Shown here: positions 8,848 through 17,294 of the stretch, piece by piece
Numbering within the stretch: the first letter of the stretch is position 1
Layout of the letters: every line of letters starts with the position of its first letter
Origin: Saprospiraceae bacterium
Lineage (GTDB): Bacteria; Bacteroidota; Bacteroidia; Chitinophagales; Saprospiraceae
Direction of reading: 5' to 3'
Assembly: GCA_022842725.1 (NCBI GenBank)
Contig: JALHOZ010000005.1
Coordinates: 62,001-126,000, forward strand
Length of the DNA stretch: 64,000 bases
Translations under genes and position numbers: made by a program
The notes under the pieces: model-generated
The model's input: only the letters and a program-made list of their open reading frames with translations
What the model was told of the DNA's origin: nothing
The model's database searches: none

Positions 8848-9288
8848 CTATTTGTATTTCCCCATCTCTTTGTAGTATATCAGGTTCCACCCATCAGACA
8901 ATTTGGCAAATCGCCTTTCCATAGTAAACAATCCGGATTCATCTGAGATAATTTCAATGACCATTTTGCCTGCGAGATCAAGCATTTCAACCGTAAATGT
9001 ACCATTGGCATCATCAAAAACGCCATGTATTTTCCAATCTTCACGCTGCCACTGGTGTTTCAATCCCAAAGTGTCATTTTGATCCAACGGCGCCCTGATT
9101 CCATCCAAAGGAAATACAATATGTTCCATCTGAAAGGCACTGTCCGTCGAAAATTGTTGATGAAAGTTTTTAAACTCTTCGGTTTCATATAAAGCGAGTC
9201 CCTGCGGTGCAGCTTCTTCCGCCGAACGTTTGCAGGCAACAAATACCAATAACATCACAAGGATGCCGAAAAATTGAAATTGTTTCAT
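8848..9288 (-). CDS. Small lipoprotein, DUF4348-like
   Basis: This 146-residue protein starts with a lipoprotein signal peptide (MKQFQFFGILVMLLVFVAC). The mature part contains FHQQFSTDSAFQMEHIVFPL near residues 42-61, a tryptophan-containing segment WQREDWKIHG, and a C-terminal MERRF...DGWNLIYY stretch. This pattern resembles DUF4348 proteins of Bacteroidota, whose function is not known. The match is from memory of the family pattern and was not checked. It precedes the YgiD-like gene by 25 bases on the same strand and is probably cotranscribed with it. Confidence 0.7.
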   Translation of the reverse strand: MKQFQFFGILVMLLVFVACKRSAEEAAPQGLALYETEEFKNFHQQFSTDSAFQMEHIVFPLDGIRAPLDQNDTLGLKHQWQREDWKIHGVFDDANGTFTVEMLDLAGKMVIEIISDESGLFTMERRFAKLSDGWNLIYYKEMGKYK

Positions 9289-9336
9289 AAATAAATTTTA
9301 TTTGTTACAACAAATGTTCTGTTGAATAATACAAAA

Positions 9337-10581
9337 TTAAGAAATAATAAGTTCATTTTGGGATAAAGATTTGGTCTTTTCGACATGGAGAGCCATAAAA
9401 ATTCCAAGAAAAAAACCAAAAACAAATATGCCGGTTTGTGTTTCCAAATGAGTTTCATAACAAAAACTCAATACGACTGGCAGGAAAAAAGCCAGTAACA
9501 TCAGGCCCTTTCTGTAATGGTAAAGAAAAATAATAACAAACGTAAAAATAATCAATCCTCCGGTGATTCCTCCGGCAGCACAATAGATCAACCACTGAGA
9601 ACTGGGCAAAAAATAGTTGTCCGATGTCATAAAAGGCTTATCGGTTTTATACCAACCATTCATTTTTTGTTGTAATCGGGCAAATCCGACACCGGTTACT
9701 GGTGACTCTTTCACCATTTGCAAACCTCCTTCTAATGAATAAAACCGGACAGCGTCACTCAATCCGAATTGAAAATTATTCTTCCTATATTGATTAAAGT
9801 CATGTTTTGTATATTCCACACGGTTGTAAAACGATGGTATAAAGTGGTAAGCCAACACCGGAAATAAAAATATGGCCGGTATAATAATTAAAGCCCATTT
9901 TCGGCCTCTTTGAAAAATTATTCCCAAAAGGAGGACCAATAGGGTAGCATATAAAGTAACCAACCCGGTTTTAGCACTTAAAATATGGATATAGACAAAT
10001 TGAAAAATAATGACCAACCATAAAGCTGTTTTGATCCATTTATTTTTTTCATTTGATACAAAAAACAGTGCTAAAACCATAGTCACCACTGTCGCCCAAC
10101 TCATCCTGATATGATCTGAATACGACAAAACTTTCATGACTTTTGCCATTCCGTAGGCTTCAGTAACTGCTGTAAAATTTTGAAAATATCCAACCAAACT
10201 GTACAGAGAAGCGAAACATAAATATATAATGGAGAGGTACGAAATGTTTTTCAAAAAATGCGGGTATCTCAATGTCCCGACAAAAAATATCGGGTAAACG
10301 ATCAACGACCACTTTAAGGTATTTTGCGCCCTTAAAAAACCGGCCCCTTCAAAGATCAAGTCATGAATGGTAGGGAATAATATCACCCCAAGCAGGATGT
10401 AAATCGGCCAACCCTTTATCATCTTCCATGAGTCTTTCAGATAAATGACGGCATGAATACCGGCCAATAATAAGCCGACATTGTTGACAACCCTGTTGAA
10501 TAAAAAACCGGTCAGCAATAAAATGACCGCTGTATAAGCCAGATATAGGGTATATTTTTCCGGAAATCTTTGCGTTGACAT
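9337..10581 (-). CDS. O-antigen ligase-like (Wzy_C family) membrane protein
   Basis: This 414-residue protein has about ten to twelve predicted hydrophobic segments and a large loop around residues 240-315 between hydrophobic segments. The loop includes the conserved-looking GVGFARLQ...SSQWLIYCAAGGITGGLI region typical of the Wzy_C/WaaL superfamily. Members polymerise or ligate O-antigen or other surface glycans from lipid carriers on the periplasmic face of the inner membrane. There are no glycosyltransferase neighbours, so it is a stand-alone ligase and its glycan is unknown. No downstream partner is close, and the gene at 8848..9288 starts 48 bases past its stop. Confidence 0.75.
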   Translation of the reverse strand: MSTQRFPEKYTLYLAYTAVILLLTGFLFNRVVNNVGLLLAGIHAVIYLKDSWKMIKGWPIYILLGVILFPTIHDLIFEGAGFLRAQNTLKWSLIVYPIFFVGTLRYPHFLKNISYLSIIYLCFASLYSLVGYFQNFTAVTEAYGMAKVMKVLSYSDHIRMSWATVVTMVLALFFVSNEKNKWIKTALWLVIIFQFVYIHILSAKTGLVTLYATLLVLLLGIIFQRGRKWALIIIPAIFLFPVLAYHFIPSFYNRVEYTKHDFNQYRKNNFQFGLSDAVRFYSLEGGLQMVKESPVTGVGFARLQQKMNGWYKTDKPFMTSDNYFLPSSQWLIYCAAGGITGGLIIFTFVIIFLYHYRKGLMLLAFFLPVVLSFCYETHLETQTGIFVFGFFLGIFMALHVEKTKSLSQNELIIS

Positions 10582-10680
10582 GGAATAAATTACTCAGGGA
10601 TGTAATGACAAAATGACTGAAATGATAACTTCAAAAAGCTCCTTTTTATTTTATCAGATACAAAAACCTGTCGACCAAAA

Positions 10681-11994
10681 TTATTTTTCTCCCAGGGTTT
10701 TGTGAATATCTGTTTTTGCCGCCTGATATGCCGGGATCAATGCTGCTATCACACCAATGACCAGTGAAACCGCCAATAAAATCCACTCGACCTGCAAAAA
10801 GGTCATTCCCGAAAAGGTATACTTATATCCTTTTTTCAGATAAACAGCAAGCAACTCCATTCCGGCATGACTCAAGACAGTTCCAACTACAAATCCGATC
10901 AAAGCCAAAATCATTCCCTCCAGTAAGACAAGATTAAAAATTTTGCTTCGTCCTGCTCCCATAACCCGCATCAGGGCAAGTTCGTACTTCCGCTCTCTCA
11001 TGTTTTTATACAAAGAGATAAAAATACTGATGGCAGACACAAAAGCGATCAATATGGCCAATGCCCGTAAGGCATCTGTACCCACACCTATCATTGAATA
11101 TAATCGGTTGATTTCTATGGCAGGTGATGCTGCCTGCATTTCCGTATTTTCATTGATGTTTCTGCCGAAATTAAGAGATTGGAAATTCTTTTTGTTTTTG
11201 TATTGTATCAAAACAGTTGTGATTTCTTTGTCAGGAAACATCAACAATTCTTCATTGCTGTTTTTGACGACTTTTTCTCCGGTATCCGGATTGATAAGTT
11301 CTGCATTTGGTGCGACTTCTTCTTCATGAACATGACCTTCTTCTGTATGTTCTTCTTCATGTTCATGACCGTGATCGTGCACCAACCAAATAGATGCCGT
11401 ATTGGTGAGTATCAATTGATCGATGACGGAACCTGTTCCTTTGAGGATTCCGGTCACTTTAAAATTGGCATCATCGTGTGTGTGATCATCATCACCTCCG
11501 AAACCATGAGAACTGATAAAAGTATCTCCGATTTTTAACCCGGTCTCATCCGCCACCGCTGCTCCTATAATCACCTCGAAATCTTCTTTGTAGAGATTTC
11601 CTTCTTTGAGTTCTGCTTCGTACAATCCCAAAAAGTCGTGGTTGGTACCGACAATCCTATATGATTTATAGTTGTCGCCTAAGGATAAAGGAACAGCTAA
11701 TTTGATCAACGGATGTAAAGGTCGTAACAAAGGGGTGGCATTTTTTATGCTGATATTCCCGGTAGGATTATCTATGTGGTACATGCCGCAAAGAATGAGC
11801 TGCAAGGGACTTCCCTTGGCACCGGCAACCAAATCTACGTCTGCAAGATTTTTTTCAAACTTATCTTTTAACTGTTCGTTAAAAAGCAGTAAAAATGATA
11901 TCAAACCGATTCCCAATCCGAATAATAATACATTCAAAACCAGATTCAACGGATTTTTTATGATGTTTTTCCAGGCTAATGTCGAAATACGCAT
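10681..11994 (-). CDS. ABC transporter permease, FtsX/MacB type, with His-rich periplasmic loops
   Basis: This 437-residue protein has one transmembrane helix near the N-terminus (residues 15-40), a large periplasmic MacB-PCD-like domain, and three helices in the C-terminal 150 residues. It ends with the FtsX-type core (YKNMRERKYELALMRVMGAG, then LIPAYQAAKTDI). This is the architecture of MacB, LolC/E and FtsX permeases, which work by mechanotransmission and do not translocate through the membrane. Two unusual His/Asp/Glu-rich stretches lie in the periplasmic part: DDDHTHDD near residue 171 and HDHGHEHEEEHTEEGHVHEE near 206-225. These look like divalent-metal-binding loops. The cognate ATPase gene lies immediately upstream on the same strand, 16 bases away. 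Substrate and direction are unknown. Confidence 0.85.
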   Translation of the reverse strand: MRISTLAWKNIIKNPLNLVLNVLLFGLGIGLISFLLLFNEQLKDKFEKNLADVDLVAGAKGSPLQLILCGMYHIDNPTGNISIKNATPLLRPLHPLIKLAVPLSLGDNYKSYRIVGTNHDFLGLYEAELKEGNLYKEDFEVIIGAAVADETGLKIGDTFISSHGFGGDDDHTHDDANFKVTGILKGTGSVIDQLILTNTASIWLVHDHGHEHEEEHTEEGHVHEEEVAPNAELINPDTGEKVVKNSNEELLMFPDKEITTVLIQYKNKKNFQSLNFGRNINENTEMQAASPAIEINRLYSMIGVGTDALRALAILIAFVSAISIFISLYKNMRERKYELALMRVMGAGRSKIFNLVLLEGMILALIGFVVGTVLSHAGMELLAVYLKKGYKYTFSGMTFLQVEWILLAVSLVIGVIAALIPAYQAAKTDIHKTLGEK

Positions 11995-12010
11995 ATCTAG
12001 GATTTACTTT

Positions 12011-12640
12011 TTATTGTAGAATGACCTGATGGGTGATGAGTTCTTTTAAACGGGTGTCGTGTGTGACAATGACCAAAGCACTTCCCACTTCTTTTGCCTG
12101 CTCCTGCAGTATGCTGACCACTTCTTTAGTGTTTACATCGTCGAGAGCTGATGTAGGCTCATCCGCCAGTATCAGTTTCGGATGATTGACCAATGCGCGG
12201 GCTATAGCAACTCTTTGTTTTTCGCCCTGACTGAGGTGGTGAACATAAGCTTTTGATTTGTGTCCGATGTTAAGTCTGTCCAGCCATTTCTGACAAACTG
12301 CTTTATCAACCGGATTGCCGGCAAGAGATTGTGCCAAAGCAATATTTTCCAACACATTGAGCGATTGTACAAAATGGTTGTTTTGAAAAATAATGCCGAT
12401 ATTTTTTCCTCTGAAAGTATCCATTTGTTTGCCGCTCAACTTGTTTACGGATTGATCACCGATGGTGATTTCTCCCTGGGTGGCAGTGATCAGTCCGCCC
12501 AAAAGATGAAGCAAAGTAGTTTTACCGACACCGGATTTTCCCAATACCAAAAGTAGGTCTTTGGAGTCACACGTTATGTCCGGAAATACCATTGGTTTTG
12601 CTCCGGGATAGGCATAAGAAAGGTTTTTACTGATAATCAT
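12011..12640 (-). CDS. ABC transporter ATP-binding protein (LolD/MacB type)
   Basis: This is a 209-residue single-domain ATPase. Walker A is GKSGVGKTT (residues 34-42), the signature motif LSQGEKQR is near 136, Walker B with catalytic Glu is LILADEPTSALDD near 155-167, and the switch His is in VIVTHD near 192. The DEPTSALD form and small size fit the LolD/FtsE/MacB subgroup that pairs with FtsX-like permeases. Its partner is the permease encoded 16 bases downstream. The two form a complete inner-membrane ABC module without a separate periplasmic binding protein. It begins 62 bases downstream of the hutH stop on the same strand, so read-through from hutH is possible. Confidence 0.92.
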   Translation of the reverse strand: MIISKNLSYAYPGAKPMVFPDITCDSKDLLLVLGKSGVGKTTLLHLLGGLITATQGEITIGDQSVNKLSGKQMDTFRGKNIGIIFQNNHFVQSLNVLENIALAQSLAGNPVDKAVCQKWLDRLNIGHKSKAYVHHLSQGEKQRVAIARALVNHPKLILADEPTSALDDVNTKEVVSILQEQAKEVGSALVIVTHDTRLKELITHQVILQ

Positions 12641-12702
12641 GGTAAAAAAATTTTCAGAGAATATAAAAACAACAAGAAATAAAGAAATCTGTTCTCTTTC
12701 TG

Positions 12703-14193
12703 TCAGATTTTTATTTCGTCCAGCAAACTTTCCACCAATCGGACAGCTGCCATCAGATCATCGTGCAAAAGCCGGTCTTTTTCCATAAAAGGTATGGTCT
12801 CCCGAACCTTTTGATACAAAGATTCAAGTTCAGGTGTAGATTTTTTGGGCTTTCTGAAGGTAAATGCCTGACAAGCGGTCAGCAATTCGATGGCCATCAA
12901 CATTTTGACATTTTCCAGAATCTTAAAACACTTTGTTCCGGCATTGGAGGCCATGCTGACGTGATCTTCCTGACCTTTGGAAGACACAATGCTGTCTACA
13001 GATGCCGGTGTACAATATTGTTTGTTTTGGCTGACGATAGATGCAGCGGTATATTGGACTATCATAAATCCGGAGTGAAGTCCGGGTTCAGGTGCCAGAA
13101 AAGCGGGCAAATCCCGGTCTCCGTTGATCAGTTGATAGACCCTTCTTTCGGATATATTGCCCAACTCTGCCAAAGCGATGGCCATATAATCTAATATCAA
13201 TGCCAATGGCTGTGCATGAAAGTTTCCTCCCGACAAAATTTTGTCTTCCAAATCAAAAATATTCGGATTGTCGGTGGCTGCATTGATTTCTGTTTCGATG
13301 ACTTCACGCGCATGCCGGAATGCCGTATAACTCGCTCCATGTACCTGGGGAACACATCGGAAAGAATACGGATCTTGAACACTGTAAGATGCGTTTCTCA
13401 TCTCTGATCCGTCCAGCAAAGCATATATTTTTTGAGCGGTAAGGATTTGTCCCTGATGCGGACGGATGTTATGGATGCTTGGGTCAAAGGGCGATATCGA
13501 ACAACCATAAGCTTCCATAGACAGGGCAGCGATCTTATGGTACAATTCAAACATACGGAGGGCTGTGATACAGATTTTGCTGCTGTAAGCCAACGAAAAC
13601 TGGGTTCCGTTCAACAAGGCCAGTCCTTCTTTTGCTTCCAGGGTCAGGACATCCCAGCCCAGGGTTTCCAATACCGTTTTGGAAGGTCTGATCTCTCCTT
13701 CAAAGTATACCTCCCCTCTGCCTAAAAGCGGAAGACTGAGGTGTGCCAATGGTGCCAGATCTCCTGAAGCGCCCAGAGAACCCATTTCATAGATGACAGG
13801 TATGACATCATGATTGTACATGTCAATGAGACGCTGTACGATCACAGGTCGTACACCGGAAACTGCCTTGGTAAAGTTTTTTATTTTTAAAAGCAGAATA
13901 AGTTTACAAATCTCCGGCGGAACCTTTGCACCCATACCACAAGCATGTGACAAAACGAGATTTTCCTGCAATTCTTCCAGCTCGTGCTGTGATATCTGAA
14001 TATTACAAAGTGACCCGAATCCTGTGTTGATGCCATAATATACGGCTCCCGGCTCTTTGATTTTTTGTTCTAAATAGTTTCTGTTATCAGCTATTTTTTT
14101 TTGAATGTCTTCAGAAAGTGTCAGGGTAATCTTCGGATTTGTCGAACATAAATGGTCAATCTCTTCCAGCGTATGGTGGTCAGGTAAAAACAT
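12703..14193 (-). CDS. hutH: Histidine ammonia-lyase
   Basis: The protein has 496 residues, close to the usual length of the family. The Ala-Ser-Gly triad that forms the MIO electrophile lies in GSLGASGDLAPLAHL near residue 142. The conserved YGINTGFGSL segment near 48-57, the QDPYSFRC-PQVHGA region and NFHAQPLA (substrate pocket) are all present. HutH deaminates histidine to urocanate. No other hut genes (hutU, hutI, hutG) are in the window, so the rest of the pathway must be elsewhere. A tyrosine- or phenylalanine-specific relative cannot be fully excluded, but the overall pattern is that of histidine ammonia-lyase. A promoter-like TATTTTTG lies 26 bases upstream. Confidence 0.93.
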   Translation of the reverse strand: MFLPDHHTLEEIDHLCSTNPKITLTLSEDIQKKIADNRNYLEQKIKEPGAVYYGINTGFGSLCNIQISQHELEELQENLVLSHACGMGAKVPPEICKLILLLKIKNFTKAVSGVRPVIVQRLIDMYNHDVIPVIYEMGSLGASGDLAPLAHLSLPLLGRGEVYFEGEIRPSKTVLETLGWDVLTLEAKEGLALLNGTQFSLAYSSKICITALRMFELYHKIAALSMEAYGCSISPFDPSIHNIRPHQGQILTAQKIYALLDGSEMRNASYSVQDPYSFRCVPQVHGASYTAFRHAREVIETEINAATDNPNIFDLEDKILSGGNFHAQPLALILDYMAIALAELGNISERRVYQLINGDRDLPAFLAPEPGLHSGFMIVQYTAASIVSQNKQYCTPASVDSIVSSKGQEDHVSMASNAGTKCFKILENVKMLMAIELLTACQAFTFRKPKKSTPELESLYQKVRETIPFMEKDRLLHDDLMAAVRLVESLLDEIKI

Positions 14194-14218
14194 CTGCTAT
14201 AATAAATGATTTGCGCTG

Positions 14219-14226
14219 CAAAAATA
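14219..14226 (-). promoter_or_regulatory. -7 element upstream of hutH
   Basis: TATTTTTG on the minus strand fits the TAnnTTTG consensus, 26 bases before the hutH start codon. No clear -33 box was identified. Confidence 0.4.
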
Positions 14227-14380
14227 GCTTTCTCAACCCATTTTTTATGAAATTAAGTAGGTTTTGTTTGTACAAACCTAATTATGATGTGGTTTTCAAC
14301 CCTAAAGATATCATTCGTATCCTGATCTCATCACCAAAATACAACAAAACCATAAAACCACAATACCATAAAACCTACCC

Positions 14381-16837
14381 CTATTTCTGTACCATCACTT
14401 TTTTGGTGATGACACCTAAAGATGTGGTTACCTGAAGGGCGTACATTCCGTTAGGTAGGGTAGCGGTATCAATACTTGCGCTTTGTTGGTTGTGTTGATC
14501 TTTTTGTACGATGATTTGTCCGAACATATCGGTCATACTATAACTGTAGATGGTGTTTCTGCCATTAAAATGCAGGTTGACCTGATCTGCCACCGGATTC
14601 GGAAATACCAGAAGTTTGTCCTCCGTCGGCACCGGTTGGGATTTGTTTTTGTTGATGGTAATGTCTACGAAGCTATCGGCTACCTGCGCACGATCACCAT
14701 TTTCATCTTCTGTGATGATGTTTTGTAACCAGATTCTTGATTGTATAGGCTGGTTTGTACCGTCTCCTTTGAAACCATCTAGTTCATCTATAACAACAAA
14801 ACTGATTTGACCGACCGGACCACTTCCGCTCACTCCGGAACCGCCACTTCGGGTGAATCCGGCAAAAACATTGCCTGTTTCAGGATGGGCCATCATCTGC
14901 AGAGATGGTGAAGCATAGGTAAACCATCCATTTTCGTAAAAATGTCCGGCAAAACTGCTGCTGTCCATGATCTCCGGATTGATATTGAGCCCAAAGGCCA
15001 ATCCGTGTAGATCCAATACCGGATAGGATTCATTTCCGATACTCAGGGTCAGAATCAATAAGTCTCCTGAATCCAATTCTGTTTGATTGGGTATCAGATA
15101 AAACGGATAATCTTTGATCGAAAGTACCGGCTCAGGTATGAGGTTATGGGTTTTTTGAAAGTGGTTTTCCAAAACTTCCTGATCTTGGGTATTTAAGACG
15201 CCGTCACCGTTGGCATCAATGTAAGCCAAATCTGCTCCGGTGGTTTGGGTAAGATCCCAGTTTTCTTTTTGCTGACCGTGCCAGTATCCGTAGTCGATAT
15301 CATTTCTTGGACTACCACTCATACCCAGATATCTTCCCAGAGGCAACAAGTCTTTGGTTGTCACCACACCGTCATTGTCAAAGTCTCCCGGCCATACACA
15401 GTTTTTACCGATACAATGACAAAGTGTATCCGAAGGTCTGTCATGTATAGTAAGGTGTATTTTGTAGATGATACATTGTGCTCCGTCTATACAGTAATTG
15501 ACCTGAAACTCATCCGAACCGTAATAGTTCTGATCCGGAATATAAACAAACATGGCTTTGGATGACAAAGTATTACAAGACCATTCCAATTCTTCACCAT
15601 CTTCAAAATAGGTGACGGTGCCGAAGTTGGGCTGCACCACCTGAGAGAAGCTGTATCCATCGATCGGAACATCGTACTGAACAGCCACCGGTACATTTTT
15701 ACTGGTGTTAAATGTATATTCAATGTCTTGTTTTGGTGCAACATTTCCGATGTTGACAAATATTTTGCCGGTAGATGTATAGGTTCCGTAGTTTACACGG
15801 TAAAAAAATTTTTTTACACCGGTAAAACCGGTGGGAGGTGTGTAGCTAAAATTACCGCTTCCGGAATAAACCAATCCGTTGGAATACAAATTTATTGGAA
15901 AATTCCGGCTCAGGTCATTGTCAAAAACATTAAATGAAACCGGTCGGTTTTTTGCTGTATAGACTACATCGTCTCTGACGCTGGAGGTCTGCTGTGGTAG
16001 TGATTTTAACAGGATTTCCACCCTGATTTCAGAGCCATTATCATGCGAAAACGTAAAAATGTCGGTACCTGTTACAGATTTATTCGGAGTATACACTACT
16101 CCAAAGGCTCCTGAGTTCTCTAAACTTCCTTTTTGCGGATCATTATCCGGTGTAAAGCCTGAATAAGGTAGTAAGATGGTTTGTTTTTGGGTATTGAGTA
16201 AGGTGAATGTCAGGGTATCATGTACTACCGTTTCAGCTGTGGCATATTTAACATAAATTTTTCCTTGTTTTTTACTGTTAAAATTGTCAGATGCTGTGTA
16301 AAGGATGACAGCATCAAGGGTATCTGAAGGGCTAAACAGGATGGTATCACCTGAAGTGATGACACTTCCGTTGACAACCTGACTGATATTGTTGAGCAAC
16401 AAGGCATCTCCTGTGGTTTCATCATTCGATAATGGAAAAATTTCTACATCATCCTGACCGTTGTGGTAAACAAAATCAGGATTTGTGCTGATGACAGAGT
16501 TGATACACTGAATGTTGTACTGAATCCATCGGGGTTGCGGGGGAAAACCTGTTGTTGTGTATTGAAAGGTAACTGAGGCAGGGCCACGATAATCATATGG
16601 TTCTTTCAGGCTTATTTCAATGGCAAATTTTTGCGGACCTGCCGGAGTTTGTAAAACATTTATGGCATTGGATGGAGTTATCAGGTAGGTTGGCCCAAAA
16701 TTACTTTGGATCGTATCCCGAAACACAACTCCCGGAGCAAGTGTCACCGAAACCTGCGACGGATTGTTCTGACCGTACAGCACAGGGGAAGCCATACAAC
16801 TCAGGATTAAAAATATGGATAATAAAATTTTGTTCAT
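14381..16837 (-). CDS. Secreted T9SS-sorted protein with cadherin/Ig-like and dockerin-like repeats
   Basis: This 818-residue protein has a signal peptide (MNKILLSIFLILSCMASPVLYGQ). The region up to about residue 470 is beta-rich and contains tandem cadherin-like/Ig-like repeats (for example DDVVYTAKNRPVSFNVFDND and FSYTPPTGFTGVKKFFYRV), as in large bacterial adhesins. Residues around 485-570 hold two calcium-loop motifs of dockerin type (DFDNDGVVTTKDLLPLGRYL and DANGDGVLNTQDQEVLENHF). The next section, around 575-730, resembles a cohesin-like fold. The C-terminus (FPNPVADQVNLHF to KKVMVQK) is a type-A T9SS sorting domain. It is therefore a cell-surface or released protein, possibly adhesive. 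It appears monocistronic. Confidence 0.85.
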   Translation of the reverse strand: MNKILLSIFLILSCMASPVLYGQNNPSQVSVTLAPGVVFRDTIQSNFGPTYLITPSNAINVLQTPAGPQKFAIEISLKEPYDYRGPASVTFQYTTTGFPPQPRWIQYNIQCINSVISTNPDFVYHNGQDDVEIFPLSNDETTGDALLLNNISQVVNGSVITSGDTILFSPSDTLDAVILYTASDNFNSKKQGKIYVKYATAETVVHDTLTFTLLNTQKQTILLPYSGFTPDNDPQKGSLENSGAFGVVYTPNKSVTGTDIFTFSHDNGSEIRVEILLKSLPQQTSSVRDDVVYTAKNRPVSFNVFDNDLSRNFPINLYSNGLVYSGSGNFSYTPPTGFTGVKKFFYRVNYGTYTSTGKIFVNIGNVAPKQDIEYTFNTSKNVPVAVQYDVPIDGYSFSQVVQPNFGTVTYFEDGEELEWSCNTLSSKAMFVYIPDQNYYGSDEFQVNYCIDGAQCIIYKIHLTIHDRPSDTLCHCIGKNCVWPGDFDNDGVVTTKDLLPLGRYLGMSGSPRNDIDYGYWHGQQKENWDLTQTTGADLAYIDANGDGVLNTQDQEVLENHFQKTHNLIPEPVLSIKDYPFYLIPNQTELDSGDLLILTLSIGNESYPVLDLHGLAFGLNINPEIMDSSSFAGHFYENGWFTYASPSLQMMAHPETGNVFAGFTRSGGSGVSGSGPVGQISFVVIDELDGFKGDGTNQPIQSRIWLQNIITEDENGDRAQVADSFVDITINKNKSQPVPTEDKLLVFPNPVADQVNLHFNGRNTIYSYSMTDMFGQIIVQKDQHNQQSASIDTATLPNGMYALQVTTSLGVITKKVMVQK

Positions 16838-16900
16838 CTTGGCTAATAATTTACGCTATTCGCTGTAAGCTGCAAAATAAAACAAATTTCTTCGGTTGTC

Positions 16901-16908
16901 CAAAGGTA
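16901..16908 (-). promoter_or_regulatory. -7 element upstream of the T9SS dockerin-like gene
   Basis: TACCTTTG on the minus strand matches TAnnTTTG, 64 bases before the start codon at 16837. No well-spaced -33 box was found. Confidence 0.35.
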
Positions 16909-17072
16909 TTTGAAGAAAATTTATATTAATTTTACATTTTTGTTTGATGTTGACAACAAATGAGTTACATATTCCACAACATCATATAATAAATTAAAAA
17001 ATATCATTATATGTAATATTGGTATATTGTCAGGAGGTAGCTTCATTTTGATACGATACACGGGTAAATTGA

Positions 17073-17252
17073 ATGCATGTTTTTAAGAACATTAAAATTT
17101 TTAAAGAAACGTTTACAGGAATAAAATTTTTGAATATGGATGTGACAAAAGGCACCTCAAAAATATATCTAAAAAAATCTAATGTTGGTTTGGAAATTCA
17201 GATTCAGGACCTGCTTTTAAACTACACGGAGGTGAAATGTAATAAGAAATAA
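17073..17252 (+). CDS. Possible small ORF, 59 codons, unknown
   Basis: An ATG at 17073 opens a 59-codon frame ending in TAA at 17250-17252, with a second in-frame ATG at 17136. The product would be basic and hydrophilic (it begins MHVFKNIKIFKETF and ends LLLNYTEVKCNKK), with no signal peptide or membrane segment. It lies 42 bases upstream of the 469-residue gene on the same strand. I recognise no family. It could be a short cotranscribed gene, a remnant of a longer gene, or chance in AT-rich DNA. Confidence 0.2.
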   Translation: MHVFKNIKIFKETFTGIKFLNMDVTKGTSKIYLKKSNVGLEIQIQDLLLNYTEVKCNKK

Positions 17253-17294
17253 ATGGTACAAATCTGAAAAAATAGTAGAATCATATATTGATTT

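Larger units (their letters stand above)
16838..17294. other. Intergenic region between divergent genes
   Basis: This stretch of 457 bases, strongly AT-rich, lies between the T9SS protein gene and the divergent 469-residue gene. It contains the T9SS gene's likely -7 box and one 59-codon open frame (17073..17252), listed separately with low confidence. No tRNA-like or repeat structure was seen. Confidence 0.6.

Noticed and set aside
12763-13194. Long open frame antisense to hutH (143 codons)
   Set aside because: It lies wholly inside the complete histidine ammonia-lyase gene and has no recognisable protein features.
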